Positions 37,363 through 46,448 are shown, counted from the first letter of the stretch. The stretch: 64,000 nt of DNA from an uncultured Pseudomonadota bacterium (GCA_913057905.1 CAJXPB010000004.1:1-64000); one strand, 5' to 3'. The notes: a model not told the origin generated them from the letters alone. Translations and numbers: made by a program.

Positions 37363-37713
37363 TTGGGCACACAGGGTTCTGAGACATCGGCTTCCCGGAC
37401 GACTACAACTTCGACGAATCCCGACACGTCGACCAACGAGACGGTCGAGATCGTCATTCAGGGCAAACGCCTCTCGGTGAGGACCGACCGTGACGCCGCC
37501 TTCGTCGAGAAGCTGGCCGACTACGTGGACGAGACGATTGAGTCGATCTCCGGTCAGGTTCCAAACGCTCCGACGGACAAGGTGATGTTGATGGCGATCA
37601 TGACCATCGGCGAGGAATTGTTCGAGGCCAAAGGGGATAACCGCGCGCTGCGAAGCAAGCTCAGGGAGCGGGCGGAGGCAATGGATGAACTGCTCGATGA
37701 ATGGGAGCGCTAA
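37363..37713 (+). CDS. zapA: cell division protein ZapA
   Basis: A 116-residue protein that bundles FtsZ filaments at midcell. VEIVIQGKRLSVRTDRD, FVEKLADYVDETIESI and LMAIMTIGEELFEAK are characteristic, with a C-terminal coiled coil. I choose a TTG start at 37363: GGAGGAAGG lies five bases upstream, whereas the frame's earlier ATG at 37252 lacks any signal and adds unrelated residues. The next gene is 5-formyltetrahydrofolate cyclo-ligase, the same neighbour as in E. coli, where 6S RNA lies between them. Confidence 0.85.
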   Translation: MGTQGSETSASRTTTTSTNPDTSTNETVEIVIQGKRLSVRTDRDAAFVEKLADYVDETIESISGQVPNAPTDKVMLMAIMTIGEELFEAKGDNRALRSKLRERAEAMDELLDEWER

Positions 37714-37744
37714 AATCCCCCGAACTTGGACCCTGTCTCAACCA

Positions 37745-37777
37745 ACGAGCCGCCTCCCCACCCGGGACGCGGCTCGT
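37745..37777 (+). terminator. hairpin between zapA and the cyclo-ligase gene
   Basis: A 9-bp stem, ACGAGCCGC and GCGGCTCGT, with a 15-base loop lies in the 88-bp gap. There is a weak T-containing stretch after it (CGTATTTG). It could be a zapA terminator or attenuator. The gap is too short for a complete 6S RNA. Confidence 0.35.
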
Positions 37778-37801
37778 CGTATTTGAAGCGGAGTGTGGTC
37801 G

Positions 37802-38434
37802 ATGGCCGATTCAACGGACGAAAAGTCGAAGCTTCGGGAGTCGCTGCTCCAGAAGCGGCGCAATTTGGACCGCCAGGCCCGCGAGGACTCTTCGGAAGCG
37901 GTTCGGCGGATTCTGGCCGACGAGTCGCGATTGCTGGACGCCGATCACCTCGCAGGTTATGTCGCAGTCGACGGAGAGGTCGACCTGCTGCCCCTGCTGC
38001 GCAAGCGGTTGAAGACGGGGGTGCGGGTGAGTTTGCCTCGCGTCGAAAATGACAACCGGATGCATTACGTCCCGGTCCAGGATTTCGACGATCTCGAGGA
38101 GGGGGCCTTCGGGATCCCCGAGCCGGCCGGGGACCGGTCGGATCTCGGAGATCTCGAACTTTTTCTGGTGCCGGGTGTGGGGTTCGACCCCGCGGGCCGG
38201 CGACTGGGCATGGGCTGGGGTTACTACGACCGTATCCTGTCCCGTCGACTCGAATACGACGGGCCCGAGCCGCTTCTTGTGGGCGTCTGTCACGACGTTC
38301 AGCTCGTCGAGCGCATCCCGACCGAGTCCCACGATGTGACGATGGATATCGTGGTCACCGGTGAGACATTGATCGATATATCCGAAGAGACTTCGAACCA
38401 AGCGACTTCAGACCAAAACGTGAACGGACGATGA
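37802..38434 (+). CDS. 5-formyltetrahydrofolate cyclo-ligase family protein
   Basis: A 210-residue enzyme that converts 5-formyl-THF to 5,10-methenyl-THF with ATP. The C-terminal signature LVPGVGFDPAGRRLGMGWGYYDR is decisive. The N-terminal KLRESLLQKRRNLD is the typical basic start, and length is normal (about 190-210). GGAG lies eight bases before the ATG. The stop overlaps the tyrS start (ATGA), so both are co-transcribed, probably with zapA. It recycles folate for the purine and methionine enzymes encoded elsewhere in this window. Confidence 0.93.
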   Translation: MADSTDEKSKLRESLLQKRRNLDRQAREDSSEAVRRILADESRLLDADHLAGYVAVDGEVDLLPLLRKRLKTGVRVSLPRVENDNRMHYVPVQDFDDLEEGAFGIPEPAGDRSDLGDLELFLVPGVGFDPAGRRLGMGWGYYDRILSRRLEYDGPEPLLVGVCHDVQLVERIPTESHDVTMDIVVTGETLIDISEETSNQATSDQNVNGR

Positions 38435-39759
38435 CCGACTTTCAGAGCGATATACTCGAAGAACTCGAATGGCGCGGGTTCATTCACCAGTCGACCGACG
38501 GCGAGGCGTTGGATGAACGTCTGGCTTCAGGGGCCGTGACGCTCTACTGCGGATTCGACCCGACGGCGCGGTCGCTGCAGGTGGGCAATCTGGTGTCGTT
38601 GATGCTGCTGGCCCATTTCAGGCGACACGGCCACGACCCGGTGGCCCTGGTCGGTGGGGCGACTGGTCTCATCGGGGACCCGTCGGGCAAGAGCCAAGAG
38701 CGTCAATTGATGACCGAAGCGGAACTCGCCGACAATGTCGCCGGGCAGTCGGCCCAGATCGACCGGGTGCTCGACCGGGCACTCGAGATGCATTCTGAGA
38801 CACTCGTCGAGACCGACGCGCACGCTGACGGCATCCCGCTGCTGAACAATGCGGATTGGATGTCCGAGCAGACCTTCATTGGATTTCTGCGGGACGTCGG
38901 AAAGCACTTCCGGGTCAATCAGATGATGAACAAGGAGAGCGTCCGCGCACGGCTGGAGGATCGAGAGCAGGGGATCAGCTACGCCGAATTCAGTTACATG
39001 GTGTTGCAGGCCTACGACTACCTGCACCTGTTTCGAGAGCATGGTTGCGAACTTCAGGTCGGCGGCTCGGATCAGTGGGGCAACATTACCGCCGGAATCG
39101 ACCTCATCGGACGCGTCGCCGGCGAGGAGGCCCACGGGTTGACCGCCCCACTGGTCACCGACAGGAGTGGCAAGAAGCTGGGGAAATCGGTCGACGGGGC
39201 CGTGTACCTGGATCCCGACATGACCAGCCCGTACGAGTTCTATCAGTACTGGGTTCGTCGGGACGACGCGGAGGTTCCGCAGTTGCTGAAGATGTTCACG
39301 TTTCTGCCGCGCGCGGAGATCGACGCACTCGTCGAGACCATCGAGCGCGATGAAAATCGGGGCGAAGTCCAAGAGAAACTGGCCTGGGAGGTCACCGCTC
39401 TGGTCCATGGCGAAGAGGAGGCGGACTTCGCCGTCAAGGCGAGCGATGTTCTGTACGGCGGATCCATCGAAGGGCTCGACGATGCCGAGTTGGAGGCGAT
39501 CTTTGCCGACGTCCCCTCATCGACGTGGGAACGCGAGCGCCTCGAAGAAGGGATCCACATTCGCACGCTGTTTGACGAGACCGACCTGCAAAACTCACGG
39601 GGTGCCGCCAAGCGGTTGATCAAACAGGGCGGTGCGTACCTGAACAACGAAAAAATTGAAGACTGGAACTACGAGGTCACCGAGCAGGATCTCGCCGGTG
39701 AGACGATGCTCGTGGCCCGTTCGGGAAAGAAGAACTACCACCTGGTGAAATTCCGGTAA
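38431..39759 (+). CDS. tyrS: tyrosine-tRNA ligase
   Basis: A 442-residue class I synthetase. The Rossmann domain shows YCGFDPTARSLQVGN, GGATGLIGDPSGKS, QVGGSDQWGN and KLGKS (the KMSKS loop). A C-terminal S4-type RNA-binding part (GAAKRLIKQGGAYLNNEKI) follows. Length fits the bacterial family (about 400-430). The HIGH motif is odd: it reads Q50-V-G-N53, so the first His, which stabilises the transition state in the Bacillus enzyme, is Gln. The ribosome binding site lies inside the preceding gene. The genes after it are on the opposite strand. Confidence 0.95.
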   Translation: MTDFQSDILEELEWRGFIHQSTDGEALDERLASGAVTLYCGFDPTARSLQVGNLVSLMLLAHFRRHGHDPVALVGGATGLIGDPSGKSQERQLMTEAELADNVAGQSAQIDRVLDRALEMHSETLVETDAHADGIPLLNNADWMSEQTFIGFLRDVGKHFRVNQMMNKESVRARLEDREQGISYAEFSYMVLQAYDYLHLFREHGCELQVGGSDQWGNITAGIDLIGRVAGEEAHGLTAPLVTDRSGKKLGKSVDGAVYLDPDMTSPYEFYQYWVRRDDAEVPQLLKMFTFLPRAEIDALVETIERDENRGEVQEKLAWEVTALVHGEEEADFAVKASDVLYGGSIEGLDDAELEAIFADVPSSTWERERLEEGIHIRTLFDETDLQNSRGAAKRLIKQGGAYLNNEKIEDWNYEVTEQDLAGETMLVARSGKKNYHLVKFR

Positions 39760-39803
39760 GGCCCAAATGATCGGCCATCGGGCCGAATCCGGATCCAACA
39801 GAA

Positions 39804-39847
39804 CCAAGAAAAAACGAGGCGCGCCGACTTCCATCGGCGCGCCTCGT
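39804..39847 (-). terminator. Rho-independent terminator of the tRNA operon
   Basis: A 14-bp perfect stem (39814-39827 with 39834-39847) and a 6-base loop, followed on the minus strand by TTTTTTCTT. It ends transcription coming from the two tRNA genes. Read on the plus strand it may also serve tyrS, though the T-run there is weak. Confidence 0.8.
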
Positions 39848-39862
39848 CGTGTGTTTACCCAG

Positions 39863-39937
39863 CGTCCCCGGCGAGATTCGAACTCGCGTCGTCGGCTTGA
39901 AAAGCCGATGTCCTGGGCCAGGCTAGACGACGGGGAC
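39863..39937 (-). tRNA. tRNA-Glu (anticodon UUC)
   Basis: A 75-base cloverleaf with acceptor GTCCCCG/CGGGGAC, discriminator G, anticodon stem TCGGC/GCCGA, loop TTTTCAA giving anticodon UUC, and T-arm GCGAG-TTCGAAT-CTCGC. It resembles E. coli tRNA-Glu including GGAC in the D-stem. CCA is not encoded. It lies six bases downstream of tRNA-Lys and shares its terminator. Confidence 0.95.
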
Positions 39938-39943
39938 AGCCAA

Positions 39944-40017
39944 TGAGCCGTGCAGGATTCGAACCTGCGACCCGCAGATTAAAAGTCTGCTGCTCTACCA
40001 AGCTGAGCTAACGGCCC
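39944..40017 (-). tRNA. tRNA-Lys (anticodon UUU)
   Basis: A 74-base cloverleaf: acceptor GGGCCGT/ACGGCTC with one G-U pair, discriminator A, D-arm with GCTCAG...GAGC, anticodon stem GCAGA/TCTGC with loop CTTTTAA giving UUU, and T-arm GCAGG-TTCGAAT-CCTGC. CCA is not encoded. It is the first gene of a two-tRNA transcript. Between it and the gene at 40243 lie 225 bp in which I see no convincing gene or promoter. Confidence 0.95.
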
Positions 40018-40242
40018 GTTGCGTGTCGTTCTTCGATTGTCGACGCCGCCGGTTTTTCCGGCTCGGCGCGGAGCGATTGTTTATGTCGCGCCAGATCGTC
40101 TGTCAACCGGAAATCGACGCAATCCTCGCCGGATTTTTGAAGGGAGGCACGCCGGGGTCTGAAATGCGAGAAGTCTTCGCGCTGTTACCCCAACGATACC
40201 GTTGTCTTCGGACGTGAGGCGACCGTCGGCCGGGCAGGTACT

Positions 40243-40719
40243 ATGAGTGACAACAATCGACTTAGATGGCGCGATAAACGGGAGACGGTCCCGGCACGTC
40301 AGAAGCGGCGTCGACGCCGGCGTCGGGATGTCGAACGTGGAGGCGACTACCTTCCCGATTCGGTCGGACCGGACTCGGCGGCACGAGGGGTTCGCTCGCG
40401 GTTGAGGTGGGCGTTTCTCGCTGTGCTATTGACGGCCACGTGCTTTGTCGCGGTTCTCGCCGGGACGGTCTCCGGATTCGGGCTGGCGTTTTTGTGTACC
40501 GCCGGGATTACGACCTTCAGCACGGCCGTGGGATTGTTGTTGAGCGCTCGGAGCGAGGAGAAGGTCCATGAGATGGCCACTCGTCTCGACGGGTGTGAGT
40601 GGCCGCGGGGTCTGCCGCCGGGCGACTTCGAGGCAGGCCCCGAGTCATCGGACGGGTCGGATGGCTCGGTCGATGCGGTAGGCGGCTGTTCGGCTGAGAG
40701 TCATGCCGGGCCGCGGTAG
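40243..40719 (+). CDS. small membrane protein, unknown function
   Basis: A 158-residue protein with a very basic N-terminus ([13 protein letters not shown]), two membrane helices (about 52-98: [20 protein letters not shown] and [20 protein letters not shown]), and an acidic, Ser/Gly-rich tail. No family recognised. The charge distribution suggests both ends are cytoplasmic. The ATG has a modest ribosome binding site, and the end overlaps the convergent queD gene by 19 bases. Real gene likely, function unknown. Confidence 0.5.
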   Translation: MSDNNRLRWRDKRETVPARQKRRRRRRRDVERGGDYLPDSVGPDSAARGVRSRLRWAFLAVLLTATCFVAVLAGTVSGFGLAFLCTAGITTFSTAVGLLLSARSEEKVHEMATRLDGCEWPRGLPPGDFEAGPESSDGSDGSVDAVGGCSAESHAGPR

Positions 40720-41066
40720 GTACACCGCGAGGTACAGGTCTCGTGGACGGTGACGCGACTGAGGAGTGGAAGCCGGTCCTCGAGCCGCTCCCAGATCCAT
40801 CGCGCCAGGTTTTCCGATGTCGGATTCTCGAGACCGTCGATTTCGTTCAGATAGTAGTGGTCGAGTCGATTGTGGAGGGGTTTCCATGCTTCTTTGATAT
40901 CGGCGAAGTCCATCAGCCAACCGGATTCGGGGTCGACGTCCCCGGAGACTTCGACGGTGATCTTGTAGGAGTGGCCGTGGAGCCGACGGCATTTGTGGCC
41001 CTCGGGTACCTCCGGAAGGAGATGAGCGGCTTCAAATCGAAAATCTCGGGTGAGTTCGACTTCCAT
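40701..41066 (-). CDS. queD: 6-carboxytetrahydropterin synthase
   Basis: A 121-residue zinc enzyme of the PTPS family that makes CPH4 in queuosine synthesis. Zinc ligands H15, H30 and H32 are in FEAAHLL and RRLHGHSY, the catalytic C26 is in GHKCRR, and the end has VTVHET, including the Glu that anchors the pterin. Length matches E. coli QueD (121). AGGAG precedes the ATG. It is divergent from the methionine gene; other queuosine genes are not in the window. Confidence 0.95.
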   Translation of the reverse strand: MEVELTRDFRFEAAHLLPEVPEGHKCRRLHGHSYKITVEVSGDVDPESGWLMDFADIKEAWKPLHNRLDHYYLNEIDGLENPTSENLARWIWERLEDRLPLLSRVTVHETCTSRCTYRGPA

Positions 41067-41232
41067 TAGAGGACTCCTCGTATCCGGAGTGTGAGGCGTT
41101 GCAAATTCTTGAGACCCGATTTATGGATGAGCGCTCGCCGGGCATGACAGACCTCGAGCGCCGATCGTGGTATCGCATGCGACGGTCGCCTGCGCCCGTC
41201 AACCCTTATCTATCATATCTGACGAACGGCTC

Positions 41233-43158
41233 ATGGACGTATCTCTACTGGAAGCGATCGAAAACGGACCGTTGGTTCTGGATGGGGCGATGGGGACCCA
41301 ACTGTATGAACGCGGCATCTACATCAACAAGTCGTTCGATGATGCCAACCTCAGCAGCGCCGACCTGGTGGAGTCGATCCACGAAGAGTATCTGGAGGCT
41401 GGCGCCGACATTCTGACGACAAACACCTTCGGGTCGAACCGGATCAAGCTGGAGGGGCACGGGCTCGAAGACAAGGTCGAGGCTATCAACCGAGAGGGTG
41501 TCAAGATCGCCCGACGTGTGGCCGACGGGTCGGCGTACGTGGTCGGGTCGATCGGGCCGTCGGGGCTGACGCCCTCCGTGTCCGGCGAAGACGAAGTCCG
41601 AGCCATCGAGGAGGCATTTCGGGAACAGGCCGAGATCCTGATCGAGGAGGGGGTCGATGGGATCATACTGGAGACGTTCCGCCAGATCGACGAGATCGAG
41701 CTCGCTCTGAAGGCCGTGCGCGAGGTCGGGGAGGTGCCCATCATAGCCCAGATGGCCTTTGATTCGGACTGCGAGACCGCCGACGGGTCGAGCCCGAAAC
41801 ACGTCGTCGACACCCTCAGTGAGTGGGGAGCCGACGTGGTCGGCGCCAACTGCATGGAGGGGCCGAGCATCATCTACGACGTCGTCGAAGAGATGCTGGG
41901 CCGAGGGGTGCCGATCAGCGCCCAACCCAATGCCGGCTATCCTCGGAAGGTCGAAGATCGGCTCGTCTACATGGCGACGCCCGAATACTTCGGCGTCTAC
42001 GGGCGTCGGTTTCTGAAGCTCGGCTGCGATCTGGTGGGGGGCTGCTGCGGCACGGGGCCCGAGCACATCAAACAGTTGGCCGGTGCAGCCCGAATGATGG
42101 GTGGAGGCCGCGTCCGGGTCGAGGCAAACGGGACCAACGGGCAGGATGAGGAACACGAGGAGGCCAAAGAGCCGGTGCCGGTCGACGAGCGGTCTGGACT
42201 CGCTGAGAAGATCATGAGGGTATGGCGAGATCGCGTGACGGCAGCACCCGCCGGCCGCCCCGAGGTCACCCAGGAGACATTCGTGACCAGCGTGGAGGTC
42301 AACCCGCCGACGGGGCTCGACCCGAGCAAGCAATTGCGCAAGGCGCAGATGCTGGTCGACGGTGGAGTCGACGTGCTCAATACTTCAGATGGGCCGAGAG
42401 CGAAGGCGGCGATGAACAACGTGGCCTTCGGAAAACGGATGTCGGAGGCGGTCGACAACGAAGTCATTATCCACGTCTGTGGTCGAGACCGGAATCTACT
42501 GGGGCAGCAATCCCATCTTCTGGGAGCCCATGCCCTGGATCTGCACAATCTCTGCGTCATCACCGGGGATCCTCCGAAGGTCGGCGACTATCCGCACGCC
42601 ACGGCTGTCTTCGACCTGGACAGCATCGGCATTCTTCGGATGGTCGAGAACCTGAACAGCGGGATCGACCCGGCCGGGAAGTCGATCGACGGGCAGACTC
42701 ACTTTTTCTGCGCCACCGGAGCCGAGCCGGCCGCCCAGGACTACGACCGAGAGATCCGAAGGCTGGAGGAGAAGAAGGAAGCGGGCGCGAATTTCGTGAT
42801 GACCCAGCCCGTCTACGACCCCGAGGTCCTGGAACGGTTCCTGGATGACACGGAACACTTGGAGATGCCGATTCTCGTGGGCCTGTTGCCCTTGGCGAGC
42901 CATCGCAACGCGGAGTTCTTGCACAACGAGGTTCCGGGGATGGGCGTGCCCGATGAGATCCGCGACCGAATGCGCGAGGCCGGAAGCGGGCCCGAGGCCA
43001 GACAGGAGGGCGTCGAGATCGCGCAGGAGACGTTGATGGGCATCAAGGACCGGGTTGTGGGCGCGTATTTCATGCCGCCCTTCGGCCGGTACGAGGCGGC
43101 GCTCGAGATTCTGGATTGCATCCCGGGCTACGGCGCGCCACCCTCGGATGCCGGATAA
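41233..43158 (+). CDS. bifunctional homocysteine S-methyltransferase / methylenetetrahydrofolate reductase
   Basis: A 641-residue fusion. The first half (about 1-300) is a pterin/betaine-type homocysteine methyltransferase barrel with LDGAMGTQLYERG and the zinc cysteines C207 (GANCMEG) and C271-C272 (VGGCCG). The second half (about 340-641) is a MetF-type reductase: SVEVNPPTG, RDRNLLGQQSHLLGAHALD, CVITGDPPKVGD and FVMTQPVYD. This fusion is known in Firmicutes and delta-proteobacteria; it can supply methyl groups from methylene-THF and use them to make methionine. I chose ATG 41233 for the standard N-terminus. cysK and cysE follow, suggesting a sulfur amino acid operon. No SAM or SAH riboswitch was recognised upstream. 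Confidence 0.93.
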   Translation: MDVSLLEAIENGPLVLDGAMGTQLYERGIYINKSFDDANLSSADLVESIHEEYLEAGADILTTNTFGSNRIKLEGHGLEDKVEAINREGVKIARRVADGSAYVVGSIGPSGLTPSVSGEDEVRAIEEAFREQAEILIEEGVDGIILETFRQIDEIELALKAVREVGEVPIIAQMAFDSDCETADGSSPKHVVDTLSEWGADVVGANCMEGPSIIYDVVEEMLGRGVPISAQPNAGYPRKVEDRLVYMATPEYFGVYGRRFLKLGCDLVGGCCGTGPEHIKQLAGAARMMGGGRVRVEANGTNGQDEEHEEAKEPVPVDERSGLAEKIMRVWRDRVTAAPAGRPEVTQETFVTSVEVNPPTGLDPSKQLRKAQMLVDGGVDVLNTSDGPRAKAAMNNVAFGKRMSEAVDNEVIIHVCGRDRNLLGQQSHLLGAHALDLHNLCVITGDPPKVGDYPHATAVFDLDSIGILRMVENLNSGIDPAGKSIDGQTHFFCATGAEPAAQDYDREIRRLEEKKEAGANFVMTQPVYDPEVLERFLDDTEHLEMPILVGLLPLASHRNAEFLHNEVPGMGVPDEIRDRMREAGSGPEARQEGVEIAQETLMGIKDRVVGAYFMPPFGRYEAALEILDCIPGYGAPPSDAG

Positions 43159-43194
43159 CCTGAATACGCCCCTCACGCTGGACGGGATCCATCT

Positions 43195-44121
43195 ATGACG
43201 GTGTACGACAGCATTACTGAGTTGGTCGGGGAGACCCCGCTCGTTCGCCTCCAATCCGTGACCGAAGACTGCGGAGCCGACATCGTCGGCAAGGCCGAGT
43301 TCTTCAATCCGCTGGGAAGTGTGAAGGACCGGATCGGACGCCACATGTTCGAGGAGGCGGAGGCCAGCGAAAAGATCGACCCCGACACGATGCTCGTGGA
43401 ACCGACCAGCGGCAACACGGGTATTGCGCTGGCATTCATGGCGGCTGCCCGCGGGTATCGGCTCATCCTGACGATGCCGGACACGATGAGCCGGGAGCGG
43501 AGGTCTCTGCTCAAGGCCCTGGGCGCCGAACTCGAACTGACGCCGGGATCCCGGGGCATGCAGGGGGCCGTAGATCGCGCCCGCACCCTGGTCGAGGAAC
43601 ACGACAATGCGTACATGTTCCAGCAATTTGAAAATCCCGCGAATCCTGCCAGCCACGCCGAGACGACGGCCGAGGAAATCTGGGAGGCGACCGATGGCTC
43701 CGTCGATGCCATCGTGACCGGCGTCGGGACCGGCGGCACCATTACCGGCGTCGCCGAGGTCTTGAAGGAACGCAAGCCGGAGTTCAAAGCGGTCGCCATC
43801 GAGCCGGCCAGCAGCCCCGTGTTGTCGGGAGGCGAAGCGGGACCGCACAAAATTCAGGGGATCGGCGCGAACTTCGTGCCCGAGAACCTCCGAACCGACC
43901 TGATCGACGAAGTGATCCAGGTCGACGACGAGGTCGCCATGGAGATGGCGCGTCGCATCGCCCGAGAAGAGGGGATGCTGGTCGGTCCGAGTGCCGGGGC
44001 CAACGTGGCCGGCGCCCTCGAAGTGGGACGACGTCCCGAGTACAATGACAGCCAGATAGTGACGATGCTCTGCGATACCGGAGAGCGTTACCTGTCGACC
44101 CCGTTGTTTCGAGAGCTTTGA
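43195..44121 (+). CDS. cysK: cysteine synthase A (O-acetylserine sulfhydrylase)
   Basis: A 308-residue PLP enzyme that makes cysteine from O-acetylserine and sulfide. PLP lysine K44 is in NPLGSVKDR, the substrate loop is TSGNTGIAL, the phosphate-binding GTGGTITG follows, and [10 protein letters not shown] is typical of CysK rather than cystathionine synthase. Length is normal (E. coli 323). It lies 36 bp after the methionine gene and 15 bp before cysE, so cysteine synthase complex partners are co-expressed. Confidence 0.96.
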   Translation: MTVYDSITELVGETPLVRLQSVTEDCGADIVGKAEFFNPLGSVKDRIGRHMFEEAEASEKIDPDTMLVEPTSGNTGIALAFMAAARGYRLILTMPDTMSRERRSLLKALGAELELTPGSRGMQGAVDRARTLVEEHDNAYMFQQFENPANPASHAETTAEEIWEATDGSVDAIVTGVGTGGTITGVAEVLKERKPEFKAVAIEPASSPVLSGGEAGPHKIQGIGANFVPENLRTDLIDEVIQVDDEVAMEMARRIAREEGMLVGPSAGANVAGALEVGRRPEYNDSQIVTMLCDTGERYLSTPLFREL

Positions 44122-44136
44122 GACGCAGGCAACCCG

Positions 44137-44946
44137 ATGGGCAATGATGTCACGCCGCCGACGCCCCATCCGCCGGGGATTGACGGCTTCTTCCAGGATG
44201 CCATCGAGGATATCCGGGCCGTGCTGCGGTCGGACCCGGCCGCCCGGTCTCTGGCCGAGGTGGTCACGTCGTATCCGGGGCTTCACGCAATCTGGATGCA
44301 CCGGCTGGCCCATCGCCTCTGGAAAGCCGGATGGCACACCTTCGCCCGCATGCTGAGCCACGTCGCCCGCCACTACACGGGCATCGAGATCCACCCGGGG
44401 GCGACGATCGGTCGCCGGGTCTTTATCGACCACGGGATGGGGGTCGTGATCGGTGAGACGGCACACATCGGCGATGACTGTCTGATCTATCAGGGAGTGG
44501 TGTTGGGCGGGACCAGCTCGGAACGGACCAAACGCCACCCCACCCTCGGCAAAGGGGTGACCGTGGGAAGCAACGCCTGTATTCTCGGGGCTGTCGAGAT
44601 CGGTGATGGCGCCCGGATCGGCAGCGGCTCGGTCGTCATCAAGGACGTCGAGGCCGGGGGCACGGCCGTCGGGATCCCGGGCCGCGTCGTCTCAAAGGAG
44701 GACTCTCCGCAGCTCGGCCCCCCGGACCTGGACCACGCCGATCTTCCGGACCCTTTTCAGCGGATCGTCGCCGACCTGCTCAAACAGATCGACCGGCTGT
44801 CGAAACGCCTCCATACCCTCGAGAATGAGCTCGACATCAGCCCCGAAGAGCTCGCCGAGAAGCTCGAGCGTTCTGAACTTCAAGACGAGCTGGATGCGGA
44901 ATTTCTGGACGCCATCGATGACCTGGATGGTCGAGGAGGCCAGTGA
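44137..44946 (+). CDS. cysE: serine O-acetyltransferase
   Basis: A 269-residue enzyme that acetylates serine, the rate-limiting step of cysteine synthesis. The hexapeptide-repeat beta-helix is clear ([39 protein letters not shown]). The catalytic His is in IDHGMG and the typical [14 protein letters not shown] follows. It starts with the short alpha-helical region of the EpsC type. After the helix it has a C-terminal extension of about 70 residues with a charged coiled coil (about 210-269), longer than normal, ending without the terminal Ile that docks into CysK. The stop overlaps the next ATG (TGATG). Confidence 0.92.
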   Translation: MGNDVTPPTPHPPGIDGFFQDAIEDIRAVLRSDPAARSLAEVVTSYPGLHAIWMHRLAHRLWKAGWHTFARMLSHVARHYTGIEIHPGATIGRRVFIDHGMGVVIGETAHIGDDCLIYQGVVLGGTSSERTKRHPTLGKGVTVGSNACILGAVEIGDGARIGSGSVVIKDVEAGGTAVGIPGRVVSKEDSPQLGPPDLDHADLPDPFQRIVADLLKQIDRLSKRLHTLENELDISPEELAEKLERSELQDELDAEFLDAIDDLDGRGGQ

Positions 44947-45755
44947 TGGGTTCGAGACTCCCGACAACAGGACTGGTGCTGTCCCTGCTGCTGTTGCTTC
45001 CGGCCAGCGGGTGGACCGCCGATCTATCGGAGAAAGCGGCCCGGGATCGAGCCCGAGAGCTGTTGTCGGCGCTTCCGTTTTTTTCGGGAGAGGGGCACGG
45101 ACGGTATCGGATGGTGGTCGAGGGTCAGAATGGCAAACGCTTCGAACGTGAGTTCGTGGTCGAAGCGAGGCGTATCAAGGGTTCGTTGAGGAGACGGATC
45201 GACGTGGTGTCGCCCGCCGACCTGGCTGGTCGTGCGTTCCTGTTCGTCAGCCATCCGAAGGGGCCCGATGCATACTGGATGTATGTCTCCGCGTTCGAGA
45301 CCACCAAAGAGATCGAAGGGACGCGCCGGCACGGGTCATTTCTGCGTTCGCATCTGACGTACCGCGATGTCTTCGGGGTTCGGTGGGCCGATGCGTCATT
45401 CGACGAGGTCCGCACCGGCGAGGTCGACGGGGAGGCGGTAGCGGACGTGCGGGTCGAGCCCGGCGAGGCGGATAAGACCGAATACGACCGTGCCGAGGTG
45501 TCGATACGCGCTTCCGACGGCGCGCCACTCCAATGTATCCTGCGATCCGGCGACGACTCGGTCGAAAAGACCCTCGAGTTGACGTCGTTTTCGGGGAGCG
45601 GTTCCGATGCTCGCATCGCCGAGATGACGATACGACCCAAGGCGGGCGGGTACACCCGGCTGGAGCTCCGAGACTTTCAGCCGAAACCGACGCGTCCTCG
45701 GACGGATTTTCAACCGGAACAGTTGGCCGGGTCTGACGGTCCGACGCAACCGTGA
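44946..45755 (+). CDS. outer membrane lipoprotein-sorting protein (LolA-like)
   Basis: A 269-residue periplasmic protein with a Sec signal (LVLSLLLLLPASGWTA). The mature part resembles the LolA-like family 'outer membrane lipoprotein-sorting protein': FLFVSHPKGPDAYWMYVSAFETTKEI is split by GTRRHGSFLRSHLTYRD, the usual family motifs. These proteins carry lipids or lipoproteins, often with RND-type exporters, none of which is in the window. It is coupled to cysE by a TGATG overlap, although functionally unrelated. A GTG three bases upstream is an alternative start. Confidence 0.8.
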   Translation: MGSRLPTTGLVLSLLLLLPASGWTADLSEKAARDRARELLSALPFFSGEGHGRYRMVVEGQNGKRFEREFVVEARRIKGSLRRRIDVVSPADLAGRAFLFVSHPKGPDAYWMYVSAFETTKEIEGTRRHGSFLRSHLTYRDVFGVRWADASFDEVRTGEVDGEAVADVRVEPGEADKTEYDRAEVSIRASDGAPLQCILRSGDDSVEKTLELTSFSGSGSDARIAEMTIRPKAGGYTRLELRDFQPKPTRPRTDFQPEQLAGSDGPTQP

Positions 45756-45767
45756 CGTCATTCCGGC

Positions 45768-46352
45768 TCAGTCTTTGTCGGGGAGGATATCCCTGGCGCG
45801 GCTGCTTTCGACTTCAAAGTATTCGGCAATGTCGCGCAGTACGGCTCGTTCGTCGGCGTTGATGGGGTTTGTCAGTCCGAAGAATCCACCGGAGGCTTCG
45901 GCAACCGACTCGAGCAACTCGACCAGCGTCTCGGAACTCCACGTATTCGGGTCGGAGTCAGCGAGATGGACGACGACGCGATTGACCCGGTCGAAGAATG
46001 CGTCGGAGGGTTGCTCGGCGAGCATCAGCTCGAGGAAGTCGTAGGCTTCGGAGTCGGACTCGATGCCGAAGTTCGTGGCGAGCTCACGGACACGGTCGCG
46101 CTCGGCGCGCGAGACGGTCCCGTCGGCCCACGCCATCTCCACCAGTGGAACCAGGGGAAGCACCCGGGCGGTGGCCTGATCGAAGCCGAGGTTCAGCGCC
46201 TCTTCTGCCACGTCCTCGCTGGTATTGAGCTCGTCGGCGACGCCTTCCAATTCCTTCTCCTGGATCGCCTCCAGGCGTTTTTCGCGGCGGATATTCGAGC
46301 GCCATTCCGATTGTTTGGCTTCAAAATACTTCTCTTCTTCTTCGTTGGTCAT
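45768..46352 (-). CDS. TerB-like (tellurite resistance TerB family) protein
   Basis: A 194-residue cytoplasmic helical protein. LVEMAWADGTVSRAERDRVREL is the metal-binding, acidic TerB signature (AWADGxVSxxE). It begins with a charged helix (EEEEKYFEAKQSEWRSNIRR). TerB-like proteins are linked to membrane stress and chemical sensing but the precise role is unknown; no other ter gene is near. AAAGG precedes the ATG and a good promoter lies upstream. It converges with the LolA-like gene, 12 bp apart. Confidence 0.8.
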   Translation of the reverse strand: MTNEEEEKYFEAKQSEWRSNIRREKRLEAIQEKELEGVADELNTSEDVAEEALNLGFDQATARVLPLVPLVEMAWADGTVSRAERDRVRELATNFGIESDSEAYDFLELMLAEQPSDAFFDRVNRVVVHLADSDPNTWSSETLVELLESVAEASGGFFGLTNPINADERAVLRDIAEYFEVESSRARDILPDKD

Positions 46353-46397
46353 CGGGCTACCTTTCAGAGGTCATTCTTACATGAGAATGCGGCGCCC

Positions 46398-46426
46398 AAT
46401 ATAGACAGATACCCCCGGCGGGACAA
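46398..46426 (-). promoter_or_regulatory. candidate promoter of the TerB-like gene
   Basis: On the minus strand TTGTCC (46421-46426) and TATATT (46398-46403) are 17 bp apart; the -10 has five of six matches. A small hairpin, CATTCT-TACATG-AGAATG (46372-46389), follows in the leader before the start codon at 46352. Confidence 0.5.
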
Positions 46427-46448
46427 TAGATAAGCTCGCAGCGAGGCG

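Noticed and set aside
40023..40217. 64-residue GTG-started frame upstream of 40243
   Set aside because: It has no ribosome binding site, lies in the promoter side of the tRNA operon, and shows no family. A shorter version from ATG 40083 cannot be excluded.
41067..41232. SAM or SAH riboswitch upstream of the methionine gene
   Set aside because: I looked for the conserved cores and found none; the region only has a weak TATCAT.
42496..44538. 680-residue minus-strand frame across three sulfur and one-carbon metabolism genes
   Set aside because: It spans the 3' part of the methyltransferase fusion, cysK and part of cysE, all certain genes. Composition is that of a reverse-frame artefact.
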